From Streptosporangiales bacterium (GTDB lineage Bacteria; Actinomycetota; Actinomycetes; Streptosporangiales; WHST01): 44,023 nucleotides of DNA. The translations under genes and the position numbers were made by a program. The stretch spans positions 1 to 44,023 of the forward strand of contig WHTA01000050.1 in NCBI GenBank assembly GCA_009379825.1, given 5' to 3'. Every line of letters begins with the position of its first letter. Positions within the stretch are counted from its first letter, which is position 1. The notes beneath the pieces were generated by a model, which was not told where the DNA came from, ran no database searches, and saw only the letters and a program-made list of their open reading frames with translations. Positions 33,937 to 43,008 of the stretch are shown one piece after another.

Positions 33937-34913
33937 CCGAGCAGTTGCTTGGGGCGCAGGTGCAGGCCGGCGTCCGGCGTCACGACGACCTCCTGGCTCG
34001 CCGCCACGCCACCGGCAACCAGCGCGGCGTCGACCGGCACCGCACGCTTCACCAGTGCGAGCCCGATCGGCCCGAGCTCGTGGTGCCTGGCCGCGCTGGT
34101 GACGAACCCGACCTCCTTGCCGTCGTGCTCGACGGGGTCGCCGTGCGCCGGCAGTGTCTCCGCGGAGCCGTCCAGGTGCAGGAAGACCAGCCGCCGCGGC
34201 GGGTGGCCGGTGTTGTGCACCTTCGCGACGGTCTCCTGGCCGCGGTAGCAGCCCTTGTCGAGGTGTACGGCCGTGCCGATCCAGCCGACCTCGTGCGGGA
34301 TGGTCTTGTGGTCGGTGTCCCGGCCGAAGCGCGGCTCGCGCGCCTCGATGCGCAGCGCCTCGTACGCCCAGACGCCGGCCGGGTTGCCGCGCTCCCTGGC
34401 GTACGCCGTCAGCTGGTCGCGCGGTACGAACCGGTGCCGGCCGCGGCCGGTGTCGCGGGTCAGGTACGGCTCGGCCGGACCGTCGTCCGGCTCCCAGACC
34501 ACCGCGAGGTCGGCGGTCACGTCGGCGATCTCGACGTCGTACCTGAAGGTCATCATGTCCAGGTACTCGAGCAGCGGCCCGGACGTGCCCGGCTCGGTGT
34601 ACATGGTCGTCGCCGTGCCGTCGTCGACCAGCTCGAGCGCGTGCTCCACCCGACCCTGTGCCGACAGGATCAGGGCAGTCGCCCCGTCGCCCGGAGCGAG
34701 GTTCTCCAGGTGCTGGGTGGTCAGCAGGTGCAGCCACGACAGCCGGTCGGCGCCTGTCACGCGCACCACGTCACGGTGCGACAGGTCGACGAAACCACAG
34801 CCGTCGGCGAGCATCCGCTGCTCCCTGATCGGGTCACCGTAGTGCCAGGCGACGCCAACGTCCGGCGGATCCGCGGGGACGGCACCTGGCAGCGCAAGCA
34901 GTGGGCTCTCCAT
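33933..34913 (-). CDS. ygfZ: YgfZ/GcvT-family folate-binding protein
   Basis: 326 residues. YgfZ helps repair or assembly of iron-sulfur enzymes with tetrahydrofolate. The signature K-G-C-Y-x-G-Q-E is present in [20 protein letters not shown], which contains the redox-active cysteine. The N-terminal part is GcvT-like ([20 protein letters not shown]). ATG start. It lies 9 bp after a Fur-family gene on the same strand and may be its operon partner. Confidence 0.92.
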   Translation of the reverse strand: MESPLLALPGAVPADPPDVGVAWHYGDPIREQRMLADGCGFVDLSHRDVVRVTGADRLSWLHLLTTQHLENLAPGDGATALILSAQGRVEHALELVDDGTATTMYTEPGTSGPLLEYLDMMTFRYDVEIADVTADLAVVWEPDDGPAEPYLTRDTGRGRHRFVPRDQLTAYARERGNPAGVWAYEALRIEAREPRFGRDTDHKTIPHEVGWIGTAVHLDKGCYRGQETVAKVHNTGHPPRRLVFLHLDGSAETLPAHGDPVEHDGKEVGFVTSAARHHELGPIGLALVKRAVPVDAALVAGGVAASQEVVVTPDAGLHLRPKQLLG

Positions 34914-34922
34914 ACGACCAGG

Positions 34923-35342
34923 CTACGTCGCGGCCGCGCACTCCGCGCAGCGGCCGAAGACCACCAGGTGACCGAGGTCGGGCTCGAACCCCTGCTCGTC
35001 CCGCACCCGCTGGGCGAACGCGGTCGCCGTCTCGATCGGCGCCTCGCTGACCCGCTCGCAGCTACGGCACACCAGGTGGACGTGGTCGGCGTGCGCCACC
35101 AGGTGGTACGACTCGGCCACCCCGGCGAGGCGGCTGTGGCCGACGAGCTCGAGCTCGACGAGGAGCTCCAGGGTGCGGTAGACGGTCGCCAGGTCGACGG
35201 CGTCGCGTTGGTCGCGCAGGTGGGTGTACAGCTGCTCCGGCGTCGCGTGCCCGAGGTCGCGCACCGCGTCGAGCACCAGCCGACGCTGTTGAGTCAGCCG
35301 GTACCCGCGCGCACGGAGCAGGGCGACCCAGTCCTCGACCAT
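34923..35342 (-). CDS. Fur-family metal-responsive repressor
   Basis: 139 residues from MVEDWVALLRARGYRLTQQR. The winged helix is DLATVYRTLELLVELELV, the metal site has HADHVHLVCRSC and a C-terminal CAEC, which with the first pair forms a structural zinc site. The type (Fur, Zur, PerR or Nur) cannot be decided; the absence of a long His-rich tail does not help. TATACT at 35349-35354 lies six bases before the start, so it probably has its own leaderless promoter between ppk and itself. Confidence 0.92.
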   Translation of the reverse strand: MVEDWVALLRARGYRLTQQRRLVLDAVRDLGHATPEQLYTHLRDQRDAVDLATVYRTLELLVELELVGHSRLAGVAESYHLVAHADHVHLVCRSCERVSEAPIETATAFAQRVRDEQGFEPDLGHLVVFGRCAECAAAT

Positions 35343-35348
35343 CGCCTG

Positions 35349-35354
35349 AGTATA
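35349..35354 (-). promoter_or_regulatory. -10 box of the Fur-family gene
   Basis: TATACT on the minus strand is close to the -10 consensus and ends six bases before the ATG. The gap between ppk and this gene is only 25 bp, so it gives the regulator its own promoter in addition to read-through from ppk. Confidence 0.6.
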
Positions 35355-35367
35355 AGCAGGCCGGCGG

Positions 35368-37542
35368 CTACGCGGCGCTGGTGGCGGCCGGCATCGCACC
35401 GGCGGCGAGCAGCTCCTCCTGGTAGTCGACCAGGTGGTCCCCCGTCCTGCGCACCCAGCCGCCGTCCGCGTCGAGGTCCCAGGCGACGATGTGGTCGGCG
35501 GTCGCCAGGTCGAGCAGTGCGTCCAGCCGCTTGCGCACCTTCGGGTGCGAGATGCGCACCATGACCTCCACCCTGCGGTCCAGGTTGCGGTGCATCATGT
35601 CGGCGCTGCCGATCCAGTAGTCCGGTTCACCCCCGGCGGTGAACCGCACGATGCGCGAGTGCTCGAGGAACCTGCCGAGGATGCTGCGCACCCGGATCGT
35701 CTCGGACAGCCCGGGGACGCCGGGACGCAGCGCGCACATGCCGCGCACGGCGATGTCGATCGGCACGCCGGCCCTGGACGCCTGGTAGAGCGCGTCGATG
35801 ACCTCCTCGTCGACCAGCGCGTTGCACTTCAGCACGATGCCGGACGGGCGGCCGGCGCGGGCGTGCCCGGCCTCCCTGTCGATCATCTCCACCAGGCCCT
35901 TGCGCAGCGACTCGGGCGCAACCAGCAGGGTGCGGTAGCCGCGGTGCCTGGTGTAGCCGGAGAGGTGGTTGAACAGGTCGGTGAGGTCGGCGCCGACGTC
36001 CGGGTCGGACGTGAGCAGGCCGAGGTCCTCGTACAGCCGCGCGGTCTTCGGGTTGTAGTTCCCGGTGCCGACGTGCGAGTACCTGCGCAGCACGCCGTCC
36101 GGGTCCTGCCGCACCACCAGGCACGCCTTGCCGTGCGTCTTCAGCCCGACGATGCCGTACACCACGTGCGCGCCCGCGCGCTCGAGCGCACGCGCCCACC
36201 GGATGTTCGCCTGCTCGTCGAACCTGGCCTTGATCTCCACGCACACGAGCACCTGCTTGCCGGACTCCGCGGCGTCGATCAGCGCGTCCACGATCGGCGA
36301 GTCACCGCTGGTGCGGTACAGCGTCTGCTTGATCGCCAGCACGCCGGGGTCGGTCGCCGCCTGCTCCACGAACGCCTGCACGCTGTTGTTGAACGACTGG
36401 TACGGGTGGTGCAGCAGCAGGTCGGTCTCGTTGAGCACGGTGAAGAAGTCCGGCGCGCCGCCGTTCTCCCGCTCCTTGATCAGCGGGTGCGTACGCGGCA
36501 GGAACCGCGGCCGGTCGAGGTCGGGCCGGTCCACGTCGGCGACGGCGAACAGCGCACGCAGGTCGAGCGGCGGCGGCAGCTTGAACACCTCGTCCTCGCC
36601 CACCCGCAGCTCGGCGAGCAGCAGGTCGAGCACCCGCTGGCTGGTGCCAGACTCCACCTCCAGCCGCACCGGCGGCCCGAACCGCCGGCGCTGCAGCTCC
36701 CGCTCGAGCGCCTTCAGCACGCTCTCGTCCTCGTCGCTCTCGATCTCCAGGTCCTGGTTGCGGGTCACCCGGAAGGTCGACGCCTCCACCACTTCGAGGC
36801 CGCTGAACAGCCTGGGCAGGTGCGCGACGATGATCTCCTCGAGCGGCACGAAGGTGCCCTCGCCCACGGGGAAGAAGCGCGGCAGGTTGGACGGCACCTT
36901 CACCCGGGCGAAGTGCGTGCGGTCGGCCTCGTCCCTGACCACCACGGCGATGTTCAGCGACAGGCCGGAGATGTAGGGAAACGGGTGCGCCGGGTCGACC
37001 GCGAGCGGCGTGAGGACCGCGAAGACCCGCTCGTGGAAGAACTGCCGCGCGACGGCGCGGGCCGGTTCGTCCAGGTCGTCCCAGCGCACGATCCTGATGT
37101 CCTCCTTGGCGAGCGCCGGCCCGACCAGGTCGCCGAACACCTCGACCTGCCGCTCCATCAGCTCCCTGGTACGCGCCAGCACGGCGCTGAGCTGCCCGCG
37201 CGGGGTGAGCCCGCTCGGCACGGGAGTGCTGACGCCGCTCGCGATGCGCCGCCGCAGGCTCGCCACCCGGACCATGAAGAACTCGTCCAGGTTGTTCGCG
37301 AAGATGGCGAGGAACCGCACCCGTTCGAGCAGCGGCGTGCTCGGGTCCTCGGCGATCTCGAGCACCCGCGCGTTGAAGTCGAGCCAGCTCAACTCCCGGT
37401 CGAGGAACCGCCCCTCGGACAGCCCCACGGTCGGCACCGTGGACTCCGGTGGCGGGTTGAGCTCGTCCTCGACGTCCTCGACGAGCTTCTCGACGTACGA
37501 CGGCGCGCTGAGCGTCACGTCCTCCGTGGAGTTCACTGCCAT
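35368..37542 (-). CDS. ppk: Polyphosphate kinase 1
   Basis: 724 residues, normal for Ppk1. It makes polyphosphate from ATP at the membrane. The N-domain has [20 protein letters not shown] and [20 protein letters not shown]; the two catalytic phospholipase-D-like histidine regions are [17 protein letters not shown] and [36 protein letters not shown] binds the chain. The first visible His motif (KTHGK) is the likely phosphorylated one. PHO-like repeats lie upstream. It is part of the phosphate economy together with pst, phoU and senX3-regX3. Confidence 0.97.
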   Translation of the reverse strand: MAVNSTEDVTLSAPSYVEKLVEDVEDELNPPPESTVPTVGLSEGRFLDRELSWLDFNARVLEIAEDPSTPLLERVRFLAIFANNLDEFFMVRVASLRRRIASGVSTPVPSGLTPRGQLSAVLARTRELMERQVEVFGDLVGPALAKEDIRIVRWDDLDEPARAVARQFFHERVFAVLTPLAVDPAHPFPYISGLSLNIAVVVRDEADRTHFARVKVPSNLPRFFPVGEGTFVPLEEIIVAHLPRLFSGLEVVEASTFRVTRNQDLEIESDEDESVLKALERELQRRRFGPPVRLEVESGTSQRVLDLLLAELRVGEDEVFKLPPPLDLRALFAVADVDRPDLDRPRFLPRTHPLIKERENGGAPDFFTVLNETDLLLHHPYQSFNNSVQAFVEQAATDPGVLAIKQTLYRTSGDSPIVDALIDAAESGKQVLVCVEIKARFDEQANIRWARALERAGAHVVYGIVGLKTHGKACLVVRQDPDGVLRRYSHVGTGNYNPKTARLYEDLGLLTSDPDVGADLTDLFNHLSGYTRHRGYRTLLVAPESLRKGLVEMIDREAGHARAGRPSGIVLKCNALVDEEVIDALYQASRAGVPIDIAVRGMCALRPGVPGLSETIRVRSILGRFLEHSRIVRFTAGGEPDYWIGSADMMHRNLDRRVEVMVRISHPKVRKRLDALLDLATADHIVAWDLDADGGWVRRTGDHLVDYQEELLAAGAMPAATSAA

Positions 37543-37585
37543 GTAGCAATCATGACTCGGATGGGCGAACTTTCGACACCTCGTG

Positions 37586-37603
37586 CGTGACGCGGACGTG
37601 AAC
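37586..37603 (-). promoter_or_regulatory. Possible PHO box before ppk
   Basis: On the minus strand GTTCACG and CGTCACG stand 11 bases apart in direct order, 44 bp before the ppk start. The first unit matches the consensus at six of seven positions, the second only at four, so the call is weak. Confidence 0.4.
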
Positions 37604-37615
37604 GGGGTGCGCCCG

Positions 37616-38119
37616 TCAGGTCTTCACCAGCCGGGCGGACAGGTGCGCCTGCAGCGGCTGCCCCACGGCGGCCAGGTCGTACGCGTACGCGAGGTCGCCC
37701 TCGACCAGGCCGTACAGCCGCTTCCCGCCGGTGACCTCCTTGGCCGTGGAGGTGCGCGCCACCGCGTCGGTCGCCAGCTCGATCTTCGTGCCGGTGATCT
37801 CGCCGTACCAGATCTCCGCCACGCCGGTGGGGTGGCTGAGCACGAGCTCCAGCTGGCCGCTGCCGACCGGGCGCCAGAAGCCGTACTCCATCGCCCCTGG
37901 CCGGGTCGGCTCGCCGTTCTCGTCGGTGAGCCAGGACCGGCTCTCGTAGCTCAGGAAGGGCTTGCCCACGTGCCCGAAGGTCACCTGCTGGACGAACGTA
38001 AAATCCTGCTCGAGCGTCGGGTAGCCACCTACGCCGGTACCGCGCCAGGTGCCGAGCAGGAACGCCAGCGGTAGGCACGCCGGGTGCAGCTCCGGTCCGC
38101 GGCTGTCGGCCGCCGCCAT
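37616..38119 (-). CDS. Nitrobindin-type heme protein (peroxynitrite isomerase)
   Basis: 167 residues forming a ten-stranded beta-barrel of the FABP/THAP4 type, as in M. tuberculosis Rv2717c. The strand start [20 protein letters not shown] and the late HLSARL with the heme-ligating histidine are present. Ferric nitrobindin isomerises peroxynitrite to nitrate and may bind NO. GGAGG lies nine bases before the ATG and is inside the end of the small membrane gene upstream, so the two are coupled. Confidence 0.88.
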   Translation of the reverse strand: MAAADSRGPELHPACLPLAFLLGTWRGTGVGGYPTLEQDFTFVQQVTFGHVGKPFLSYESRSWLTDENGEPTRPGAMEYGFWRPVGSGQLELVLSHPTGVAEIWYGEITGTKIELATDAVARTSTAKEVTGGKRLYGLVEGDLAYAYDLAAVGQPLQAHLSARLVKT

Positions 38120-38123
38120 TCAG

Positions 38124-38228
38124 TCAACCCTCCTCGGGTCGCCGGTAGAGCGTGTACACCACGTAGCCCGCCGCCCACGCAATGCCGAGCGGCACGCCGA
38201 TGAGGAGGCTTGCATACACCAGTTCCAC
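38124..38228 (-). CDS. Small membrane protein of 34 residues
   Basis: Reads from GTG as VELVYASLLIGVPLGIAWAA, continues GYVVYTLYRRPEEG and stops four bases before the nitrobindin ATG. One membrane helix spans residues 4-27, with a positive C-terminus. TACTCT lies about nine bases before the start, so it is probably leaderless. I do not recognise the family, but the placement and coupling support a real gene. Confidence 0.6.
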   Translation of the reverse strand: MELVYASLLIGVPLGIAWAAGYVVYTLYRRPEEG

Positions 38229-38312
38229 GAGTATGAAGAGTAGTGCAGGATCGCGAGTTACTCTAACCCCACACGCGGTCAGAAGCCACGGAGAAGGAGG
38301 GGCGGTCCACTC

Positions 38313-39506
38313 GTGGCAGGTCGGTTCGTCGACTTCTACGCGCTGCTGGACATCGCGCCGGACTCATCCTCCGACGTCGTGCAGGCGGCAATCACCGAAC
38401 AACGGAAGAGCTGGGAAGCCCAGCGCGCGGATGGCGATGCCACCGAGCGCAGTGCGGCCGACGCCCGGCTGGGCGACGTCGACCTCGCCGAGCTCGTGCT
38501 CCTGGATCCCGAGCAGCGCGCCGACTACGACGAGGAGTGGCGCGAGCAGCGCGGGAACGAGGTCGTCGCCACGGGCGGCGAGAACGCCAACGGGAAGGCC
38601 TCGGTCGCCGTCGCACCGCCGGCCACCCAGAAGCGCACCGCGAAGAAGGTCGCGAAGAAGGTCGCGAAGAAAGCCTCCGCGAAGCCGTTGGAGAAGCCCA
38701 GCCCCGCCTCGGGCGACGACTCGGTGGCGCAGGCCAGGCAGGCCATGCAAGCCGGCAACACCGGCCGCGCGATCGACTCGTACCACTACGCGATCATGCT
38801 GGAGCCGCAGGACGTCACGCTGCACCACGAGCTCGGCCAGGCGTACGTGGCCGCCGGCAACTACGAGCAGGCGCTCGGCGCGTTCGAGACGGCCGCCAGG
38901 ATCGCACCGCACATCGGGGACTACCGGGCCGCCATCGGCGACGCACTCATCCACCTCGCCAGGCCGGGCGACGCGATCGGCGTCCTCGAACAGGTGGTGG
39001 CGGAGACGCCGATGGAGCCGCGGTACCGCGCGACGCTCGCCCAGGCGCTGCACGACACCTGCGTGCACGAGATGACCATGCTGTCCGACGGCCTGGTGTG
39101 CATCACCACGGCCGAGCAGGCCCAGCTGGTGGAGCGGCTCACCGGACGGGCGCTCACCCTGCTCGACCCGACCGACACCAGCGAGCTCGCCCAGGACATC
39201 AGGGAGAAGCACGAGCTGGCGACGCTGGCCACCAAGCGGGTGTGGCGGCCGCCGTTCCCGTGGTGGCTGATGATCGCGTTCGCAATCGTGGTCGCCGCCG
39301 GCTTCGCGCTGTTCGTCAAGTGGTGGTCGGCCTTCATCGTGCTCGCCGTGCTCGGCGCGGTCGCCTACCTGCTCGGCATCCACCCCACCTGGTGGCACGT
39401 GGCCAGGGAGGCCCGCGCGGCCAACCTGCTGGTGTGGCCACAACCGCACGGCGGCACATTCACCCCGCAGCCGGACTCTGCCACGTCTTCGCAACCGCCG
39501 CAGTAG
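38313..39506 (+). CDS. J-like/TPR protein with membrane segments
   Basis: 397 residues. Residues 4-80 resemble a J-domain (DFYALLDIAPDSSSDVVQAA, then LAELVLLDPEQRADYDEEW) but lack the HPD motif, so activation of DnaK is unlikely. A Lys/Ala-rich linker follows (KRTAKKVAKKVAKKASAK), then TPRs (residues 140-230: GRAIDSYHYAIMLEPQDVTL, NYEQALGAFETAARIAPHIG). Two hydrophobic segments near residues 313-350 (WWLMIAFAIVVAAGFALFVK) anchor the protein. GTG start with a long 12-base spacing to GGAGG. Function is unknown; an adaptor role at the membrane is an inference. Confidence 0.8.
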   Translation: MAGRFVDFYALLDIAPDSSSDVVQAAITEQRKSWEAQRADGDATERSAADARLGDVDLAELVLLDPEQRADYDEEWREQRGNEVVATGGENANGKASVAVAPPATQKRTAKKVAKKVAKKASAKPLEKPSPASGDDSVAQARQAMQAGNTGRAIDSYHYAIMLEPQDVTLHHELGQAYVAAGNYEQALGAFETAARIAPHIGDYRAAIGDALIHLARPGDAIGVLEQVVAETPMEPRYRATLAQALHDTCVHEMTMLSDGLVCITTAEQAQLVERLTGRALTLLDPTDTSELAQDIREKHELATLATKRVWRPPFPWWLMIAFAIVVAAGFALFVKWWSAFIVLAVLGAVAYLLGIHPTWWHVAREARAANLLVWPQPHGGTFTPQPDSATSSQPPQ

Positions 39507-39533
39507 CGGCGGTCACGGTGCCGGAGAAGCAGC

Positions 39534-39573
39534 AAGGGGCATACGGCCAGGGGGGATCAGCCGTACGCCCCTT
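39534..39573 (+). terminator. Terminator hairpin after the J-like/TPR gene
   Basis: AAGGGGC-A-TACGGC and GCCGTA-C-GCCCCTT pair with one mismatch around a 12-base loop, 27 bp after the stop. A strong stem without a T-run. Confidence 0.75.
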
Positions 39574-39575
39574 GT

Positions 39576-39593
39576 CCGACCTCGACGGGTCGG
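39576..39593. terminator. Second hairpin directly after the first
   Basis: CCGACC and GGTCGG flank the loop TCGACG. It follows the larger hairpin at once and may reinforce it. Confidence 0.5.
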
Positions 39594-39736
39594 GCCTCTC
39601 TGCAGAGTGACGAGGAATATCTTCGCACGTTCCGTGCTCGCGGTGCTATCCACGGTCAGGTTGTTGAGCAGCGTCGACGGACCGCGCCGAAAGTTACGCT
39701 CTGTGTAGGGTTTTGGCACCGTAGCCAGGGAAACGC

Positions 39737-39777
39737 CGATGCCCGCCGGCGTCCCCGGAGGGACCCGACGGGCATCG
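39737..39777 (-). terminator. Branched hairpin after the sulfur-transfer operon
   Basis: A 9-bp outer stem (CGATGCCCG with CGGGCATCG) encloses an inner GTCCC-CGGA-GGGAC hairpin. It lies 19 bp after the stop codon of sseC on the minus strand. Nothing else is seen between 39594 and 39736. Confidence 0.72.
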
Positions 39778-39796
39778 ACCGACCGCTGGCCGTCGC

Positions 39797-40108
39797 TCAG
39801 GCGACGAGCGCCACCTTCGTCACGGAACCACGGTCCGCGGCCACCGTCTGCTGCACCGCGTCGCTGCCCGGCACCAGGGCACGTACGGTCCACTCGCCCG
39901 GCGCGGCGTAGAACCTGAACCCGCCGTCGGCGCCTGTCGGGACCTCGGCGACGAAGTCACCGGAGTCGTTGAGCAGTCGCACGTACGCCGGGTACGCGGG
40001 CCCGTCGCCCTTGTGCACGGTGCCTGCGACCACCGCCTGCGAACCGAGCGCCGTCTCGTCGATCTGCACGCCGCCCTCGGGGGCGCCGCAACCGTCTGCC
40101 ACCGTCAT
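39797..40108 (-). CDS. sseC: DUF1416 protein SseC
   Basis: 103 residues, almost all one beta-sandwich of DUF1416: VVAGTVHKGDGPAYPAYVRL, FVAEVPTGADGGFRFYAAPG and EWTVRALVPGSD. This carboxypeptidase-regulatory-like fold always follows thiosulfate sulfurtransferase genes in actinomycetes (sseC1/C2 of M. tuberculosis). The ATG follows GAGGGGAA and starts 2 bp after the sseA stop, so it is coupled. Molecular role unknown. Confidence 0.92.
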   Translation of the reverse strand: MTVADGCGAPEGGVQIDETALGSQAVVAGTVHKGDGPAYPAYVRLLNDSGDFVAEVPTGADGGFRFYAAPGEWTVRALVPGSDAVQQTVAADRGSVTKVALVA

Positions 40109-40110
40109 CG

Positions 40111-40950
40111 TCACTTCCCCTCGCCGGTCTCCACGGGCACACCCACCAGCGAGCCCCACTCGGTCCACGAACCGTCGTAGTTCTTCACGTTCGACCAGCC
40201 GAGCAGCTCGTGCAGGGCGAACCAGGTGTGGGCCGACCGCTCACCGATGCGGCAGTACGCGATCGTGTCCCCGGCGTCGGTCACCCCGGCCGCCGTGTAG
40301 AGCTCGCGCAGCTCGTCGTCGGACTTGAAGGTGCCGTCCTCGTTGGCCGCCTTCGCCCACGGGATGTTCTTCGCCGTGGGGATGTGCCCGGCCCGCTGCG
40401 CCTGCTCCTGCGGCAGGTGGGCGGGGGCGAGCAGCCGGCCGACGAACTCGTCCGGCGACCGCACGTCGACCAGGTTGCGCTCGCCGATCGCGGAGAGCAC
40501 CTCGTCGCGCAGCGCACGGATCGAGGAGTCCGGCTCCTTCGCCGTGTACTGCGTGGCCGGCCGGTCCGGCAGCTCGGTCACCAGCTCGCGGGACTCGAGC
40601 TCCCACTTCTTCCTGCCCCCGTCGAGCAGCCGCAGGTTCTCGTGTCCGTACAGCTTGAAGAACCAGTACGCGTACGCCGCGAACCAGTTGTTATTGCCGC
40701 CGTACAGGACGATCGTGTCGCCGCCCGCAATGCCGCGGCTGGAGAGCAGCTGCTCGAGCGCCGCCTTGTCGATGAAGTCCCGACGCACGGGGTCCTGCAG
40801 GTCCTGCTTCCAATCGACCTTCACAGCGCCGGCGATGTGGCCCTTGTCGTACGCCGTGGTGTCCTCGTCGACCTCGATGAGCACCACACCGGGATCGCTT
40901 CCGTGCGCGGCTACCCAGTCTGCGTCGACGAGTACCTCTGAACGGCTCAT
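40111..40950 (-). CDS. sseA: Thiosulfate sulfurtransferase (rhodanese)
   Basis: 279 residues, two rhodanese domains. Transfers sulfane sulfur from thiosulfate to an acceptor. The C-terminal domain carries the catalytic cysteine in AYCRIGERSAHTWFAL (C-R-x-G-E-R loop); the N-terminal domain is inactive and has VVLIEVDEDTTAYDKGHIAG. Very close to mycobacterial CysA2/CysA3. GGAGG stands seven bases before the ATG. Upstream lie a Cys-containing leader peptide gene and two attenuator hairpins. Confidence 0.95.
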   Translation of the reverse strand: MSRSEVLVDADWVAAHGSDPGVVLIEVDEDTTAYDKGHIAGAVKVDWKQDLQDPVRRDFIDKAALEQLLSSRGIAGGDTIVLYGGNNNWFAAYAYWFFKLYGHENLRLLDGGRKKWELESRELVTELPDRPATQYTAKEPDSSIRALRDEVLSAIGERNLVDVRSPDEFVGRLLAPAHLPQEQAQRAGHIPTAKNIPWAKAANEDGTFKSDDELRELYTAAGVTDAGDTIAYCRIGERSAHTWFALHELLGWSNVKNYDGSWTEWGSLVGVPVETGEGK

Positions 40951-41011
40951 GCCGTGTCCTCCTTCAGCCAAGAATTATGTCGGGTGAGCTGGAAGTGTTG
41001 GCGTGCCCCGA

Positions 41012-41061
41012 GTGCCACGACGGGCGGCGGCAACGGGCCAGCCTGCGGGACGTCGTGGCAC
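41012..41061 (-). promoter_or_regulatory. Large attenuator-type hairpin before sseA
   Basis: GTGCCACGACG and CGTCGTGGCAC form a perfect 11-bp stem around a 28-base loop, between the leader peptide and sseA. It can act as terminator or as the alternative structure to the hairpin that overlaps the leader stop. Confidence 0.65.
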
Positions 41062-41083
41062 GCAGCGGTGGATGTCTCACCGC

Positions 41084-41106
41084 GCTGACGGCGCCCGCCC
41101 GTCAGC
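41084..41106 (-). promoter_or_regulatory. Hairpin overlapping the leader peptide stop
   Basis: GCTGACGG and CCGTCAGC form an 8-bp stem with a 7-base loop. One arm contains the last codon and stop of the leader peptide, so a ribosome sitting there would block it. This is the layout of an attenuator. Confidence 0.6.
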
Positions 41107-41179
41107 GGATGCGACAGAGCGAGCTGTTCACGCGGACGTAGTCGACCGCGCGGCGCTTGGTGAGCGCAGTCGCGAACAT
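41102..41179 (-). CDS. Leader peptide for the sulfur-transfer operon (25 residues)
   Basis: Begins MFATALTKRRAVDYVRVNSS and ends SSLCRIR. A basic stretch, then V-D-Y-V-R-V, then S-S-L-C-R is the pattern of short 'putative leader peptides' that I remember from upstream of actinobacterial sulfur genes; the late Cys codon (TGT) would make the ribosome pause when cysteine is scarce. TACAGT at 41187-41192 stands seven bases before the ATG, so the mRNA is leaderless. The gene lies 151 bp before sseA with hairpins in between. Confidence 0.75.
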   Translation of the reverse strand: MFATALTKRRAVDYVRVNSSLCRIR

Positions 41180-41186
41180 GCCCGCC

Positions 41187-41192
41187 ACTGTA
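41187..41192 (-). promoter_or_regulatory. -10 box of the leader peptide and sulfur-transfer operon
   Basis: TACAGT on the minus strand, seven bases before the leader ATG, fits a leaderless promoter. It lies in the gap after the DUF2993 gene and gives sseA-sseC their own transcript. Confidence 0.6.
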
Positions 41193-41243
41193 CCTCGCCG
41201 ACTACCCTGCCGTACGCCTGCTGTCCGGATCTTGGACGGCAGG

Positions 41244-41963
41244 TCACTGCTTGGGCAGCTTGACGTCCGTACCCGTGGCCACGGCCCGCAGGCCGTCCTC
41301 CTGTGCGGTCAGCTCCTTCGCCCGCAGCGACTTGGGCAGGCCCGGCGGCGCGATGCTCCGGTCCAGGTGCTTCCTGACCAGCTTGTCCACGACCTTCGTG
41401 GACAACCCGCCGAGCACCTGCACGCTGCGCGGCTGCAGCCGGATCTTCCCCTTCTCGATCTTCACCCGGACATCCGCGGCGAACGGTACATTCAGCCGCT
41501 TCCCCAGCACGGTGACCGGCACCGAACCGGTCAGCCGCACCTGGTCGTCGGTTCCCCGCTTGTGCTTGGCCTTGATGCCGAACGGCAGCTTCATCTCGTC
41601 GTACGGCACGGTACCGGCCATCCGCACCTTGTCGGCCTTCGCCTTGACCATGTCCTCGGGGCCGCTGGCGTACGGCTTCATCCGGACGTCGGTCAGGTCC
41701 AGCCGCACGTCCTTGACCGTCGTGCCCGAAACGTCGAACCTGGTGATGTCGACCTGGACGTCCTCGTACTCGCCGTTGCGCCACTGGGTGAGGAACGGAT
41801 ACCCCTCGATCGACACGTCCGCCGAGGTCTCGAAGGCCAGCCCGAACGCCGAGGCGGTCCGCGACTCCGCGTAGATGTCGGCCGAGCGGTCGATGATGAC
41901 CGCGAAGACGGCGACGACCAGCAAGGTGGCGACGAGCTTCAGCCCGTCCCGTACGACACGCAC
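41244..41963 (-). CDS. DUF2993 (LmeA-like) envelope protein
   Basis: 239 residues from a GTG three bases after the MoaD-like stop. The N-terminus is one membrane helix or uncleaved signal ([20 protein letters not shown]). The rest is the DUF2993 beta-alpha fold ([39 protein letters not shown]), similar to mycobacterial LmeA, which acts in lipomannan elongation at the periplasmic face. It stands where Rv0817c does in M. tuberculosis. Confidence 0.87.
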   Translation of the reverse strand: MRVVRDGLKLVATLLVVAVFAVIIDRSADIYAESRTASAFGLAFETSADVSIEGYPFLTQWRNGEYEDVQVDITRFDVSGTTVKDVRLDLTDVRMKPYASGPEDMVKAKADKVRMAGTVPYDEMKLPFGIKAKHKRGTDDQVRLTGSVPVTVLGKRLNVPFAADVRVKIEKGKIRLQPRSVQVLGGLSTKVVDKLVRKHLDRSIAPPGLPKSLRAKELTAQEDGLRAVATGTDVKLPKQ

Positions 41964-41966
41964 TCG

Positions 41967-42224
41967 TCAGCCTCCCGCAAACGGTGGGAGGGCCTCGACC
42001 GTCGCGCCTTCGGCCAGCACGACGCTCGCGTGCGGCCGGGTGCCGACGGGGGTGCCGTCGACGAGGAACGAGCAGTACGAGAGCACCTTCGCGAAGCGCG
42101 GGTCCTCGTGCCGTTGCCTGGCGCTGTCGAGCAGCACTCCAAGGGTCGGCGCGTCGTACTGCTCCTCGTCGACGCCGGCCGCGTCGCGCGCGGCCGCCCA
42201 GTATCTGATCGTCGCGTGGCTCAC
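41967..42224 (-). CDS. MoaD/ThiS-family sulfur carrier protein
   Basis: 85 residues with a ubiquitin-like fold and the required C-terminal double glycine (LPPFAGG). The GTG start ([20 protein letters not shown]) follows GAGGA by seven bases. The AARDAAG segment is typical of MoaD, the small subunit of molybdopterin synthase; a general sulfur carrier role near the sulfurtransferase is also possible. It is divergent from glnR. Confidence 0.88.
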   Translation of the reverse strand: MSHATIRYWAAARDAAGVDEEQYDAPTLGVLLDSARQRHEDPRFAKVLSYCSFLVDGTPVGTRPHASVVLAEGATVEALPPFAGG

Positions 42225-42239
42225 ATCGCTATCCTCGCC

Positions 42240-42245
42240 TATAAC
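42240..42245 (+). promoter_or_regulatory. Probable -10 box of glnR
   Basis: TATAAC lies 16 bases before the glnR ATG; a GAGGAGG ribosome site stands between. It shares the short divergent region with the MoaD-like gene. Confidence 0.5.
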
Positions 42246-42261
42246 GTTCCGAGGAGGGTTG

Positions 42262-42987
42262 ATGGGCGCGGTCCTGTTGTTGACCAACGCCGTGGGACCT
42301 TCCGCGGAGGTGCTGCCCGCACTGGCACTGTTGCCGCATTCGGTACGCATCGTGTCCGCGGAAGCTGCAGCACTGGTCGATGCCCCCGCGGCGGACATCG
42401 TCCTCCTGGACGCGCGCCGTGAGCTGGTCAGGGCCCGCGGGCTGGCCAGGGTGATCAGGGCCACCGGCCTGCGCTGCCCGCTCCTGCTGGTGGTCACCGA
42501 GGGCGCGCTCGCCGCGATCCACGCGGACTGGGGCGCCGACGACGTGGTACTCGACACCGCAGGCCCCGCCGAGGTCGAGGCCAGGATCAGGATCGCCGTC
42601 GGCCGCACCCAGGTCGACGGCGAGGAGACGCCAGGCATCGTCCGCGACGGCGACCTCACCATCGACGAGACGACGTACACCGCGAAGCTGCGCGGCCAGG
42701 CGCTCGACCTCACCTTCAAGGAGTTCGAGCTGCTGAAGTACCTCGCGCAGCACCCCGGCAGGGTGTTCACCCGCGCGCAGCTGCTGCAGGAGGTCTGGGG
42801 CTACGACTACTTCGGCGGCACCAGGACCGTCGACGTGCACGTACGGCGGCTGCGGGCGAAGCTCGGCTCCGAGCACGAGGCGCTGATCGGCACCGTACGC
42901 AACGTCGGCTACCGGTTCGTCCCCGCGCAGAACGCGCCGGCCGACGAGAGTGCACTCGCCGAGGAGACCGACCAGCCCGCAGGGTGA
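42262..42987 (+). CDS. glnR: Global nitrogen regulator GlnR (atypical response regulator)
   Basis: 241 residues. The N-terminal receiver-like domain ([40 protein letters not shown]) keeps the single conserved aspartate of GlnR in LLDARREL but lacks the usual acidic pocket, so it is not controlled by a cognate kinase. The C-terminal winged helix is nearly invariant for this family: [52 protein letters not shown]. It controls ammonium assimilation genes. As in M. tuberculosis (Rv0818-Rv0819), mshD follows. Confidence 0.95.
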   Translation: MGAVLLLTNAVGPSAEVLPALALLPHSVRIVSAEAAALVDAPAADIVLLDARRELVRARGLARVIRATGLRCPLLLVVTEGALAAIHADWGADDVVLDTAGPAEVEARIRIAVGRTQVDGEETPGIVRDGDLTIDETTYTAKLRGQALDLTFKEFELLKYLAQHPGRVFTRAQLLQEVWGYDYFGGTRTVDVHVRRLRAKLGSEHEALIGTVRNVGYRFVPAQNAPADESALAEETDQPAG

Positions 42988-43008
42988 CGGCCCCGGGATA
43001 CTGGTCCG

